Assembly (NCBI GenBank): GCA_035691285.1
Contig: DASSJI010000262.1
Location: 1-21,271, forward strand
Reading direction: 5' to 3'
Source of the DNA: DATFEN01 sp035691285
GTDB taxonomy: Bacteria; Acidobacteriota; Vicinamibacteria; Fen-336
Length of the DNA: 21,271 bases
Shown piece by piece: positions 13,730 to 21,271 of the stretch; positions within the stretch are counted from its first letter, which is position 1; each line of letters opens with the position of its first letter. Position numbers and translations under genes: made by a program. The notes under the pieces are model-generated. The model made no database searches and had not been told where the DNA came from. It saw only the letters and a program-made list of their open reading frames with translations.

Positions 13730-15721
13730 CTACTCTTCCGCCTTCCTCGGCTTCTTCGGCCGCGGCAGCGCCAGGGCCACGAGCTCGGCCGCGTGGCCGG
13801 GGCCCGCGACGGACAGCACGATGTACTGCCGGCCGTCGTGCATGTAGGTCATGGGCGCGGTGTTCGTCGTGGCCGGGATCTCGACGCGAGCCACCTCGCG
13901 CCCGGTCTTCTTGTCGACCGCGTGGAGGTACGGCTCGCCGCCGCGCCCCTCCCCGTAGAAGAGCAGGGACTTCGTGACGAGGACGGTGGCGTGGGTCTGC
14001 TTGCCCGTCACCGGGAGCGTCACGCCCTTGAGCGCCGCGTGCTCCTTCACGCTCTTCGGCGTGTCGCCGTTCGGAATGCGCCACAGGTGCTCGCCGGTGT
14101 TGAGGTCGATGGCAACGATACTGCCGTAGGGGGGCTTGAAGAGCGGCAGGCCCTGCGGCCCGCGGATCCCGCCGGGCCCGCGCGAGACGTAGTTCATGTT
14201 CGAGTTGTCGCCGCCGATCACCTTGGCCCGCTGGCTGCCCGGGATGAGGGAGAGCACGCTGTGCCCACGCTCCGTGGCCACGTAGAGGACGCCCGTCTCG
14301 AGATCCACGGCCGCGCCGCCCGGTATGTTGGCGCCGCCGTTGGCGCCCGGCACGTTGAAGGCGCCCTTCGTGCCATCCGGGGCCTCCCACAGCGAGGGCG
14401 GCAGGAAGAGCGGTCCCATGCGGTACTGGCGGGCGATCTCGAGGCCCTGCTGTTTCAGCTCCGGGGTGTAGTCGATGAGGTCGTTCTCGGTGACGCCCTG
14501 CAGCTCGAACGGCGCCGGCTTCGTCGGGAACGGCTGCGTCGGCCAGGTCTTCTCGCCCGGCGCGTCCGACTGCGGCACGGGGCGCTCCTCGATCGGCCAC
14601 ACCGGCGCGCCGGTCTCGCGGTTGAACACGTACGTGAAGCCCTGCTTGGTGACCGCCGCGACGGCGGGGAGCACCTTTCCGCCGATCTTGAGGTCCACGA
14701 CGTGCGGCGCGTCAGGGTTGTCGTAGTTCCAGACGTCGTGGTGGACCATCTGGAAGTGCCAGGCGCGCTTGCCGGTCTTCGCGTCGAGGGCGATCAGGCT
14801 CGTCCCGTACAGGTTCGCCCCGTGGCGGTGCCCGCCGTAGTAGTCGTTGGTCGGCGTGTCGGTCGGGATGAACACGAGACCCCGCTCGGAGTCGGCCGAG
14901 AGCGGCGCCCAGGCGGAGATGTTGCCCGTGTAGGTCCAGGAGTCGCCCTCCCAGGTGTCGTGGCCGTATTCCCCGGGCTGGGGGAGCACGTTGAAGCGCC
15001 AGAGCATTCTCCCCGTCTTCGCGTCGTAGCCGCGGACGTGGCCGGGCACGTTCTCCTTCCGCTCGGGGTAGTAGCCGCGGTCGTGGGAGTTGCCGACGAC
15101 GACCACGCCGTTGACGACGATGGGCGGCGAGCTCGACGTGATGTCGCCCGAGTCGAGGATGCCGCGGTCGGCGTCGACGGGGTAGTTCCCCATGCCGAGG
15201 TGGAGGTCGACGATCCCGCCCAGGCCGAAGAACGGGAGGAGGTGGCCCGTCTCGGCATCGAGGGCGACCAGGTAGTAGCCGGGGGTGATGAGGAAGATCG
15301 TGCGACGGCCCTCGACCTCCGCGTAGGCCACGCCCTTGCCGTAGTTCTTGCGGGTCGAGGCCTCCCAGCGCGGGTTGTCCCGCTCGCGCCACATCCACAG
15401 CGTCTCGCCCGTCGCGGGGTCGATCGACACCGCCGTGCGGCGCTGGCCGGCGACCGTGTACAGCCGGTTGCCCACCTTGATCGGCGTGCCGCGATAGATG
15501 AAGTCGGGCTCGGGCCCGAAGTTCAGCGCCGACCAGCGCCACGCCACCTCGAGGCCGCCGACGTTCTGCGCGTCGATCTGGTCGAGCCGCGAGTAGCGGC
15601 TGCTCCGCTCGTCCGCGCCCCAGTAACGCCACTCGCCGGCCGCCGGTTCCGCTCCGGAGGCGGCCCCTGCGCCGAGCGCAGCGGCGAGAACGGCCATGGG
15701 AACGAGGACGCGCTGGGTCAT
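13730..15721 (-). CDS. PQQ-dependent dehydrogenase (quinoprotein glucose/alcohol dehydrogenase family)
   Basis: 663 aa from ATG 15721, which starts a Sec signal (about 1-23, GAASGAEP); the frame is open further upstream but overlaps the cytochrome gene. The mature protein is an eight-blade quinoprotein propeller. Landmarks are WRYWGADERSSRYS at the N-terminus, TLWMWRERDNPRWEAS, GDITSSSPPIVVNGVVVVG, HHDVWNYDNPDAP (equivalent to the HHDLWD motif of glucose dehydrogenases) and, near the C-terminus, TAPMTYMHDGRQYIV. Such enzymes oxidise sugars or alcohols in the periplasm and pass electrons to quinone or cytochrome c. No membrane spans precede the propeller, so it is soluble. The cytochrome c gene overlaps it by four bases and is the likely electron acceptor. 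PQQ biosynthesis genes are not in the window. The sugar or alcohol substrate is unknown. Confidence 0.9.
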   Translation of the reverse strand: MTQRVLVPMAVLAAALGAGAASGAEPAAGEWRYWGADERSSRYSRLDQIDAQNVGGLEVAWRWSALNFGPEPDFIYRGTPIKVGNRLYTVAGQRRTAVSIDPATGETLWMWRERDNPRWEASTRKNYGKGVAYAEVEGRRTIFLITPGYYLVALDAETGHLLPFFGLGGIVDLHLGMGNYPVDADRGILDSGDITSSSPPIVVNGVVVVGNSHDRGYYPERKENVPGHVRGYDAKTGRMLWRFNVLPQPGEYGHDTWEGDSWTYTGNISAWAPLSADSERGLVFIPTDTPTNDYYGGHRHGANLYGTSLIALDAKTGKRAWHFQMVHHDVWNYDNPDAPHVVDLKIGGKVLPAVAAVTKQGFTYVFNRETGAPVWPIEERPVPQSDAPGEKTWPTQPFPTKPAPFELQGVTENDLIDYTPELKQQGLEIARQYRMGPLFLPPSLWEAPDGTKGAFNVPGANGGANIPGGAAVDLETGVLYVATERGHSVLSLIPGSQRAKVIGGDNSNMNYVSRGPGGIRGPQGLPLFKPPYGSIVAIDLNTGEHLWRIPNGDTPKSVKEHAALKGVTLPVTGKQTHATVLVTKSLLFYGEGRGGEPYLHAVDKKTGREVARVEIPATTNTAPMTYMHDGRQYIVLSVAGPGHAAELVALALPRPKKPRKAEE

Positions 15722-16098
15722 GGCTTGCTTCTCCTCTTGACCAGGATCTTCTTCAAGTCGTCGGTCGACGCGGGCAGCTCCTCGCTCCCGGTGGGCATTT
15801 CGTTGAGGGAGAGGATATACGCGAGGAGGTCGAGGTATTCGCGGCGCTTCAGGCTCCCCGGGTTGTTCTGGGGCATGGTCGTGGCCATCGCGTCGTAGAG
15901 GCTCGAGAGCGGCGCGCCCTCCCAGGGCTTCATCACGTCGCCCCGATACCACTCGAGGGCGTGGCAGCCGGCACACGCCTGCTGGTAGTTCTCCCTGCCG
16001 CGCTCGGCCTGCCTGCTGGTGTAGACGCCGTCCTGGGTCGTGCGCGGCGCGCCCTCCGCAGCGGCGGCCAGGACGAGGTACAGCAGCGCTGGGCTCAC
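15718..16098 (-). CDS. Monoheme cytochrome c, periplasmic
   Basis: 126 aa with a GTG start in a GTGA overlap with the cupin stop. The first 17 residues form a short signal peptide. One heme site, CAGCH (42-46), binds heme covalently, and M75 in TTMPQNNPG is the probable sixth ligand. The helix REYLDLLAYILSLNEMP is the typical last helix of class I cytochromes c. It lies between the cupin and the PQQ dehydrogenase, and its stop overlaps the dehydrogenase ATG (ATGA), so the three are made together; it most likely carries electrons from PQQ to the respiratory chain. The C-terminal tail (about 108-126) is Lys/Arg-rich. Confidence 0.9.
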   Translation of the reverse strand: MSPALLYLVLAAAAEGAPRTTQDGVYTSRQAERGRENYQQACAGCHALEWYRGDVMKPWEGAPLSSLYDAMATTMPQNNPGSLKRREYLDLLAYILSLNEMPTGSEELPASTDDLKKILVKRRSKP

Positions 16099-16478
16099 CG
16101 TGACGCCTGCGCGTCCTGGGGCACGAGCTCCACGACCATGACCTCGATGGGCTGCTGGCCCTCGTTCACGTCGCCGTGGCGCTCACCTGGGGGATCCGCC
16201 GGAAGCCAGTAGGCCCTTCCCGTCTCCCAGGTCAGCGCCTTCGACTCGCCGGATTCCTTCACCACCTTGAGCGTCCCGCCGGCGAGGGCCACGATCACGC
16301 GACCGCTCTCGTGGCGGTGGAGGCTCAGCGGCTGGCCCGGCGCGATCACGCTCTTCCAGACACGCACGGCCTCGTTCTCGAACTGCGGCACGCGGCGCGT
16401 CGCCGCCGGAGCGTCGGCCATCGATCCGGCGTGGGCGAGCGCCAGCGCCACGACGCACGCGGTCGGCGGGATCGACAT
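16095..16478 (-). CDS. Exported cupin-domain protein
   Basis: 127 aa with an unusually good ribosome site (GAGGAGG four bases before the ATG). A signal peptide covers about 1-22. The rest is a single cupin barrel with metal ligands LHRHESG (H54, H56, and an acidic residue at 57) and ERHGDVNEG (H101). Exported single-domain cupins can be metal-dependent isomerases, lyases or dioxygenases, or non-enzymatic sensors. It is the first gene of the cupin, cytochrome, PQQ dehydrogenase operon (GTGA overlap with the second). It might act on the dehydrogenase substrate or product; that is inference. The function is not known from sequence. Confidence 0.82.
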   Translation of the reverse strand: MSIPPTACVVALALAHAGSMADAPAATRRVPQFENEAVRVWKSVIAPGQPLSLHRHESGRVIVALAGGTLKVVKESGESKALTWETGRAYWLPADPPGERHGDVNEGQQPIEVMVVELVPQDAQASR

Positions 16479-16512
16479 GGGACCTCCTCGGGGTCAGGGG
16501 CCGGCGGCGCGG

Positions 16513-16518
16513 ATTGTA
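16513..16518 (-). promoter_or_regulatory. Candidate -10 element for the PQQ operon
   Basis: On the minus strand this reads TACAAT, one base from TATAAT, 34 bases before the cupin ATG at 16478. It would leave a leader of about 27 bases holding the ribosome site. The matching -35 region (about 16536-16541, TCACCC) is poor. An AT-rich hexamer is rare in this GC-rich spacer, which supports it. Confidence 0.4.
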
Positions 16519-16541
16519 CTGCGCCCCGCCCCCGAGGGTGA

Positions 16542-16547
16542 TAGCCT
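16542..16547 (+). promoter_or_regulatory. Candidate -10 element for the FAH-family gene
   Basis: TAGCCT ends nine bases before ATG 16556, in the same 77-base divergent spacer as the PQQ operon promoter. No Shine-Dalgarno is placed for the ATG on this strand, so the transcript may be almost leaderless. The same hexamer occurs before the Nramp-like gene at 19833-19838. Confidence 0.28.
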
Positions 16548-16555
16548 CCTGCGCC

Positions 16556-17566
16556 ATGTCCATGCCAGCCGCCGTATCGCTCGCCGTGCTCGCCTCGAGC
16601 CTGGCGAGCGTCCCCTTCAAGCTCGGGACGTTCGAGGCTCAAGGCAAGACCTTCGTGGGCCTGGTGCGTGCCGACCAGGCGGTGGTCGAGGTCGCCGGTG
16701 TCGCGGACATGCGCGACCTGATCGCACGCTACGACGAGCTCCGGGCGGCGCTGAACGCGCTGGCGCAGGAGCCGCGCCCGTCCGGAGCGCGTGTGCACGC
16801 CCTGAAGGCGGTCAAGCTCCGCCCGCCCATCCCGAACCCCGAGACGATGCTGAACGCGGCTGTGAACTACACGGAGCACGAGGCCGAGATGCAGGGGCGT
16901 CCCGCCGCGGCGGCCCCGCCGCCCGCCAGCCTGCCGCGCTCCGCGCCCGGTCTCTGGGAGCGTCGGCCCGACGACGTGCGCCAGAACCCGTACCTCTTCG
17001 CCAAGCCGCGCACCGCGCTGATCGGCGACGGCGAGACGATCCGCATACCTCCCGGCCGCGACCAGATCGACTGGGAATGCGAGCTGGCGGTGGTGATCGG
17101 GCGGCGCGCCAGCCGCGTGCCCGCGGAGCGCGCGGCCGAGCACGTCTTCGGCTACACCCTGGAGAACGACGTCTCCGATCGCGGGGGGCGGGGCGACTCC
17201 CGCCACGGCTCGGACTGGCTGGTCGGCAAGGCCCACGACACGTTCGCGCCCCTGGGCCCGTTCATCGTGCCCAAGGAGTTCGTGCCCGACCCCCACAAGC
17301 TGGCCATCAAGTTCAGCCTGTCGGGGAAGCCGATGCAGGACTCGAGCACCGAGCGCATGACCCACAGCGTCTACGAGATGCTCCAGTACGCGTCGAACAT
17401 CCTCACGCTCCAACCCGGCGACGTGATCTCGACCGGGAGCCCGGCGGGCGTCGGCTCCGCGCGCAACCCGCCGATCTTCATGAAGCCGGGCGACGTGGCG
17501 GAGTGCACGATCGAGGGGATCGGCACGCTGACCAACCCGGTGGCCGCCGCGGAGCCCGGCCGGTAG
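16556..17566 (+). CDS. Fumarylacetoacetate hydrolase (FAH) family protein with signal-like N-terminus
   Basis: 336 aa from ATG 16556 (ATG 16562 is also possible). The family's usual N-terminus, KLGTFE, begins only at residue 22; before it lies a hydrophobic Ala/Leu/Ser stretch (PAAVSLAVLASSLASVPF) resembling a weak signal peptide without an Arg or Lys. FAH-core motifs follow: DWECELAVVIG (E174 and E176, metal ligands), ENDVSDRG (D205, third ligand), GDVISTGSPAGVG (288-300) and FMKPGDVAECTIEGIGTL at the end. Members hydrolyse C-C bonds of acylpyruvates or decarboxylate oxaloacetate-type acids, or dehydrate sugar acids. A Pro/Ala-rich insertion (about 114-135) is present. It is divergent from the PQQ operon, so a link to sugar-acid catabolism is possible. 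Stop lies one base from the stop of the convergent barrel gene. Confidence 0.86.
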   Translation: MSMPAAVSLAVLASSLASVPFKLGTFEAQGKTFVGLVRADQAVVEVAGVADMRDLIARYDELRAALNALAQEPRPSGARVHALKAVKLRPPIPNPETMLNAAVNYTEHEAEMQGRPAAAAPPPASLPRSAPGLWERRPDDVRQNPYLFAKPRTALIGDGETIRIPPGRDQIDWECELAVVIGRRASRVPAERAAEHVFGYTLENDVSDRGGRGDSRHGSDWLVGKAHDTFAPLGPFIVPKEFVPDPHKLAIKFSLSGKPMQDSSTERMTHSVYEMLQYASNILTLQPGDVISTGSPAGVGSARNPPIFMKPGDVAECTIEGIGTLTNPVAAAEPGR

Positions 17567-17567
17567 C

Positions 17568-19745
17568 TCAGAACCGATAGCTGTAGCTGGCCTTGAGGAA
17601 CAGCCCGCGCTGGCTGGTCTGGAACGCGCCGGTCCGGCGCCTGACCTCGAGGCCGTCCCACTCCTGGCGCTCGATGAGCGACCCGTATCCCGCGTACGCG
17701 ACCGTGCCCGGCATGAGCTCCCACGAGGCCAGGAAGTCGGTGAGGATGCGGCTCGCCGAGCTGTCGTACTGGACCAGCGCCCGCAGGGCCAGGCGCCGAT
17801 CGATCTGGAAGGTGGTGCGCGTGTTCAGGACGTCGACGGTGAAGACGCGCGAGCCGTCGAGGCGGTCGAACTCGACCCGGTCGTAGGTCAGGGACTGGCT
17901 GAAGCGCGACGTGGGCTGGAGCGTCAGCTCCCCGAAGTAGGAGCGTTCGCGGCCACCGAACGGGTCGACGGGGTCGTAGAACACCGAGCGCCCCCAGGTG
18001 ACGCGGGCGTTGAAGTAGAGCCAGCGGGTCATCTGCGCCTCGGTCATCACGCGGGCGTTGCTGACGGGGAAGGTCTGTCCCGCCCACGCCTCCTGGCCGT
18101 GGATGTAGTCGAGGCGCAGGAAGCCCTGCCGGAGGGTGTTGAAGCGCACGCCGGACACGACGATCCACGGGTCGCCCTCCTGGATGCGGTCGCGGCCGTA
18201 GCGCGCGAAGGCGAACGGGGTGATGCGCTTCAGCCAGGCCAGCTTCGGGTACCAGGAGTAGCCGGCGTAGCTCCAGCCCTGAGTGATCCCGACCTGGTTC
18301 ACGAAGGCCGTGTCCATCTGGAAGCCGCGGTCGTAGTGCTCGACCTGCTGGGCGAAGGCGAAGGGCTTGGTGGCGTACTCGTAGAAGCCGTTCGCGCCCA
18401 GCCCGTCCTGGGACTCCCGGCCGTCGGGCGAGAGCGTGCTCGTGGCGAGCAGGTTGCCGGCGACCCGGTGGTTCCCGCGCTTGAGGCTGAAGTCGGCGCC
18501 GAAGACGCGGTTGTGCCCCGACCCCAACTCCGTGTCGGTGACGATCGCGCCCACGTAGCTCGAGGGGCCGAGGCTGTACTGGCCGCGGGCGACGTAGAAC
18601 TCCTGGCGATCGCCGAGGAACGGATTGACGCCCGCTTCCAGGGGACGCCCCGGCGCGTCGTCGCCCGCGGCCAGCACGGCGAAGCCGACCCGGCCCGCGT
18701 TGCCGGCGCTCTTGAAGCCCCAGAACGGGTCCACGATGCGGCGCGTGTGCACGGCGGTGCGCATGATCGCGTCGCCGCCCACGCCCGCCAGCTCGAAGGT
18801 GCCCAGGCCCTCCATGAAGAAGGGTCGCTTCTCGGAGAAGAACAGGGGGTAGCGCTGGTTCACGGTGACCTGGAAGGCGTCCGACTCCACCTGGCTGAAG
18901 TCCGGGTTGACCGTGCCCTCGACGGTCGCGGACGACGTGACGCCGTACTTGGCCGAGAGGCCCAGATCCGGGTCGGAGCTGGCGGGGCCGAAGCCCTGCT
19001 CGTTGACGCGCAACTCGCTGCGCGAGTAGGTCGCGCTGGGGATGAGCTCCAGGGTGAGCGGGCGCCGCAGGTCCCGGAGCTGCATCGTCGCCTGCCGTTC
19101 CATGAAGGTCCGGCCCGCCGGCACTTCCGGCCACGAGACCGACATGCCGAGCCGGCTCACACGCCGCCAGAACAGCACGTTCATCCTGACGTCGCTCCCG
19201 CTCACGAAGCGGACCGTCGTGAGCGGGACCCGGATCTCGGTCTCGTAGCCGGCTTCGGTGCGCCGCCCGGCGCTCTCCCAGATGAAGTCGGGCGCGCTGT
19301 TCTCGCCCGCGCTGGGGGTGTTCAGGATGTCGCCCTGCACGCCCAGCGGGTTCACGAACAGGTCGTAGCTCGCCTGCCCGTTGCCAACCGAGTCGAGGCT
19401 CAGGCCCACCCAGTCGTCGTTCCAGACGTTGTCGCGGCGGCTCAGCGTTCCACGCACCTTGGCGGGCTCGGGGTCCAGGCAGCGGAAGGCGAAGTAGAGG
19501 TTGTGGTCGTCGTAGGCGACGCGCACCTCGGTCCGCTGCGGGATCCGGTCTCCGTTCAAGGGGTTGTACGTCAGCCAGTCGGTCTCCGGCAGGCTCGGCG
19601 TCTGCCACACGGCGTCGTCGAGGCGGCCGTCGATGGCGGGCGGCTCCGCCGCCCGGACGGGCTCGATCCGGGGACGATCCTGGGCCAGGGCGCTGCCGCT
19701 GAGCGCGACGAGGAGCACGGGTGCCGCGAGGTGCATCCGATCCAT
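17568..19745 (-). CDS. Outer-membrane-type CBM9/DUF5916 beta-barrel protein
   Basis: 725 aa with a Sec signal (about 4-21, ending ALAQ). Residues 28-220 resemble the carbohydrate-binding family 9-like domain, starting with the hallmark PPAIDGRLDDAVWQ and followed by VRVAYDDHNLYFAFRCLD. The remaining two thirds are alternating-polarity beta strands with many aromatic residues, for example YSRSELRVNEQG, FSEKRPFFMEG and RVTWGRSVFYDP, and the protein ends in SYRF, a C-terminal Phe typical of outer-membrane barrels. PFFMEGLG is characteristic of DUF5916 proteins. The family's function is not established; surface polysaccharide binding or uptake is a guess. It is a single gene: convergent with FAH and divergent from the Nramp-like gene. 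Confidence 0.85.
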   Translation of the reverse strand: MDRMHLAAPVLLVALSGSALAQDRPRIEPVRAAEPPAIDGRLDDAVWQTPSLPETDWLTYNPLNGDRIPQRTEVRVAYDDHNLYFAFRCLDPEPAKVRGTLSRRDNVWNDDWVGLSLDSVGNGQASYDLFVNPLGVQGDILNTPSAGENSAPDFIWESAGRRTEAGYETEIRVPLTTVRFVSGSDVRMNVLFWRRVSRLGMSVSWPEVPAGRTFMERQATMQLRDLRRPLTLELIPSATYSRSELRVNEQGFGPASSDPDLGLSAKYGVTSSATVEGTVNPDFSQVESDAFQVTVNQRYPLFFSEKRPFFMEGLGTFELAGVGGDAIMRTAVHTRRIVDPFWGFKSAGNAGRVGFAVLAAGDDAPGRPLEAGVNPFLGDRQEFYVARGQYSLGPSSYVGAIVTDTELGSGHNRVFGADFSLKRGNHRVAGNLLATSTLSPDGRESQDGLGANGFYEYATKPFAFAQQVEHYDRGFQMDTAFVNQVGITQGWSYAGYSWYPKLAWLKRITPFAFARYGRDRIQEGDPWIVVSGVRFNTLRQGFLRLDYIHGQEAWAGQTFPVSNARVMTEAQMTRWLYFNARVTWGRSVFYDPVDPFGGRERSYFGELTLQPTSRFSQSLTYDRVEFDRLDGSRVFTVDVLNTRTTFQIDRRLALRALVQYDSSASRILTDFLASWELMPGTVAYAGYGSLIERQEWDGLEVRRRTGAFQTSQRGLFLKASYSYRF

Positions 19746-19808
19746 GCCGCTGAGACGCTCCCGGCCGGGGTTTGGTTGCTTGAACCTTCGTCGAGCGCGC
19801 CCGGTTCC

Positions 19809-19838
19809 TTGACCGCCTCACGCGGAGGGACGTAGCCT
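19809..19838 (+). promoter_or_regulatory. Candidate promoter of the Nramp-like gene
   Basis: TTGACC (19809-19814) and TAGCCT (19833-19838) are separated by 18 bases, in the divergent 106-base spacer 19746-19851. The -35 match is five of six; the -10 is weaker. The expected start near 19845 leaves a leader of about 7 bases before ATG 19852, and there is no Shine-Dalgarno next to that ATG. Confidence 0.4.
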
Positions 19839-19851
19839 GCGTGCCGCCCGC

Positions 19852-21271
19852 ATGAAGGTCTTCGGCCAGGAGGTCGAGAGCCAAGGCGTCGTGCCGGAGC
19901 CCCTGCCGCTCCGGCGGTTCATGGTCTACGTCGGGCCGGTCATGATGAGCGTCGCGCTCGGGCTCGGCACCAGCGAGCTGATCCTCTACCCGCGTCTCAC
20001 CGCGGAGTTCGGCACCGGCTGGGTCGGTCTGATGCTGGCGTCGCTCGTGTTCCAGACGGTCTGGGCGCAGGAGCTCGCACGCTGGACGGTGCTGTGCGGC
20101 GAGCACGGCGCCCGGCACAACGCGCGCATCGTCTCGAGGGCCGGCGCTCTCGTCGCGATCACGTTCTTCATGTTCGTGGCCTTTGCCATCCCCGCCTGGG
20201 CGAGCGTCGCGGCGACGGCGGTGCTCGAGCTCACCGGCTGGCCGAAGGGCAAGGAGGTCGGGACCGTCTTCTGGGCCTGCGTCTCCTTCCTCCTCGTTTT
20301 CCTGGCCGTCGCCGTCTCTCGCGTCGCGCGGACGTGGCTCGAGCGCATGGCCACCTGGGCGACGCTCGCGGCGTGGAGCCTGCTCATCCTCGCGGCCGTG
20401 ACCACCATCGAGCCGGCGAGCGTCCGACGCATCGGCGCGCACTTCGTCTCCTGGGACATCCCCGACAACATGGACTGGTGGATCCTCGGCTCGACCCTGG
20501 CCTGGGTTGGGGCCGGACCAACGCTGCTTTGGTACACGTACTGGATGAAGGACGCGGGCTGGGGCATGGCCCAGTCCTTCGGCGCCATTCCCGGCGGCCT
20601 CGGCAGGGCGGTGAAGATCCGCTCCGAGGGCCTGTTCCCCGAGTTCACACCCGACAACGTGGCCCGCCTCCGCGAGTGGATCCGCCGCTCCAACCTGGTG
20701 CTGTGGGGCGCCTACTTCCTGGGAAGCCTGCTCACGATCCTGGTGATCGTGGGGCTCTCGGACTCCATCCTCCGGCCCCAGGGCCTCATCCCCCAGGGCT
20801 TCGACGTGATCCGGCACCAGGCGCTCTTCTTCAAGGCGGCGCTCGGCGATGTCGGCGTGGAGCTCTTCCTCGTCATGGCCTGGCTCTTCTTCTTCAACAA
20901 CCAGATGGCGATCTCGGAGGCGGTGGTGCGGCAGAACGCGGACGCGACCGCGACGCTCCTGGGCCGCCAGGACATCAAGGGCGTCTATCTCGCCTGGTGG
21001 GCGGTCTACCTCGTCATCTCGTTCGTCCTGATCGCGCTGCAGTACTTCGTGCCCGGCGCCAACCCCTTCAGCTTCGTGACGTACTCGGCGATGCTCTCCC
21101 TCGTCAGCCTGCTCGTCTCCGTGCTGGCGACGCTCGTCGGCACGGTCGCGCTCTACGGAGAGTTCCCGCCCGCGCTCCGGCCCCGTCGACTCTCGACCGT
21201 GGTGCTGGCGGTGGGGTTCGTCTTCTACCTCTATTGCAGCGTGCGCGCGGTCGCGAGCCGCTTCGGCCTCT
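19852..21271 (+). CDS. Nramp-like membrane transporter, 3' end beyond the window
   Basis: 473 codons are visible from ATG 19852 and the frame is still open at the right edge. Around ten to eleven hydrophobic helices can be traced. The order resembles Nramp/LeuT-fold divalent metal transporters: TM1 around 24-46 and TM6 around 210-230. The metal-binding DPGN of TM1 is replaced by GLGTSEL (37-43), and the MPH motif of TM6 by WVGAGPTLLWYTYW (218-231). Without these residues, Mn or Fe transport is not expected by the usual mechanism; other Nramp-related proteins carry magnesium, aluminium or unknown substrates. A long loop (about 232-275) sits after TM6. Family membership is fairly clear; substrate is unknown. 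Confidence 0.72.
   Translation, partial: MKVFGQEVESQGVVPEPLPLRRFMVYVGPVMMSVALGLGTSELILYPRLTAEFGTGWVGLMLASLVFQTVWAQELARWTVLCGEHGARHNARIVSRAGALVAITFFMFVAFAIPAWASVAATAVLELTGWPKGKEVGTVFWACVSFLLVFLAVAVSRVARTWLERMATWATLAAWSLLILAAVTTIEPASVRRIGAHFVSWDIPDNMDWWILGSTLAWVGAGPTLLWYTYWMKDAGWGMAQSFGAIPGGLGRAVKIRSEGLFPEFTPDNVARLREWIRRSNLVLWGAYFLGSLLTILVIVGLSDSILRPQGLIPQGFDVIRHQALFFKAALGDVGVELFLVMAWLFFFNNQMAISEAVVRQNADATATLLGRQDIKGVYLAWWAVYLVISFVLIALQYFVPGANPFSFVTYSAMLSLVSLLVSVLATLVGTVALYGEFPPALRPRRLSTVVLAVGFVFYLYCSVRAVASRFGL

Noticed and set aside
13412..15898. An 828-residue plus-strand frame opposite the PQQ dehydrogenase
   Set aside because: Antisense shadow, except for the short PIN remnant at its beginning, which is reported separately.
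17371..20817. A 1148-residue open frame on the minus strand
   Set aside because: It is an out-of-frame shadow of the barrel gene and the Nramp-like gene: Arg/Pro/Ala-rich, without domains or hydrophobic pattern.

Overview
The window is high-GC bacterial chromosome with long spurious ORFs on the opposite strands. No rRNA, tRNA, CRISPR array, insertion sequence or phage gene was seen. The gene content points to a diderm, aerobic, free-living bacterium: Sec and Tat signal peptides, a c-type cytochrome with a PQQ dehydrogenase, an outer-membrane-type beta-barrel ending in Phe, and a Ser/Thr kinase fused to a PD40/TolB-like propeller. Kinase-propeller fusions, CBM9/DUF5916 barrels, NHL propellers and PIN-type toxin-antitoxin pairs together are most familiar from Acidobacteriota. 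That assignment is inference from gene content; no phylogenetic marker is present.

Layout from left to right: the 3' end of a ribokinase-type sugar kinase (+); a minus-strand pair, exported YtcJ-like amidohydrolase then Tat-exported alanine-racemase-like protein; a secreted NHL/PAL-like propeller (+); a Phd-type antitoxin with an internally shortened PIN toxin (+); a minus-strand pair, membrane-anchored NHL propeller then receptor Ser/Thr kinase; a plus-strand run of HupE/UreJ-like membrane protein, exported metallo-beta-lactamase-fold hydrolase, Tat-exported MalY/PatB-type C-S lyase and an unrecognised multi-pass membrane protein; a frameshifted fragment of a second PIN toxin; a tightly overlapping minus-strand operon of cupin, cytochrome c and PQQ dehydrogenase; an FAH-family hydrolase (+); a CBM9/DUF5916 outer-membrane-type barrel (-); and a partial Nramp-like transporter (+) that runs off the window.

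The common theme is the cell envelope. At least eleven of the nineteen genes or fragments encode proteins with visible export signals. They include two PLP enzymes, a metal-dependent amidohydrolase, an MBL hydrolase, a PQQ/heme oxidation module and several beta-propellers. A reasonable reading is a housekeeping or catabolic region for extracytoplasmic processing of amino compounds and sugars or alcohols, not a mobile island. The only sign of genome flux is the two decayed PIN-domain toxins, which differ in sequence and in how they decayed.

Spacing is compact: no gene-free stretch exceeds 200 bases. Short divergent spacers at 3220-3269, 8875-8938, 16479-16555 and 19746-19851 are the likely promoter sites. 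Several carry TANNNT hexamers only 8-13 nt from a start codon that lacks a good Shine-Dalgarno, which suggests leaderless or near-leaderless transcripts. I did not find an obviously unprecedented multi-gene system. The strongest leads are the decayed toxins, the divergent exported PLP enzymes, the Nramp-like protein without Nramp metal motifs, and the FAH protein with a signal-like extension.
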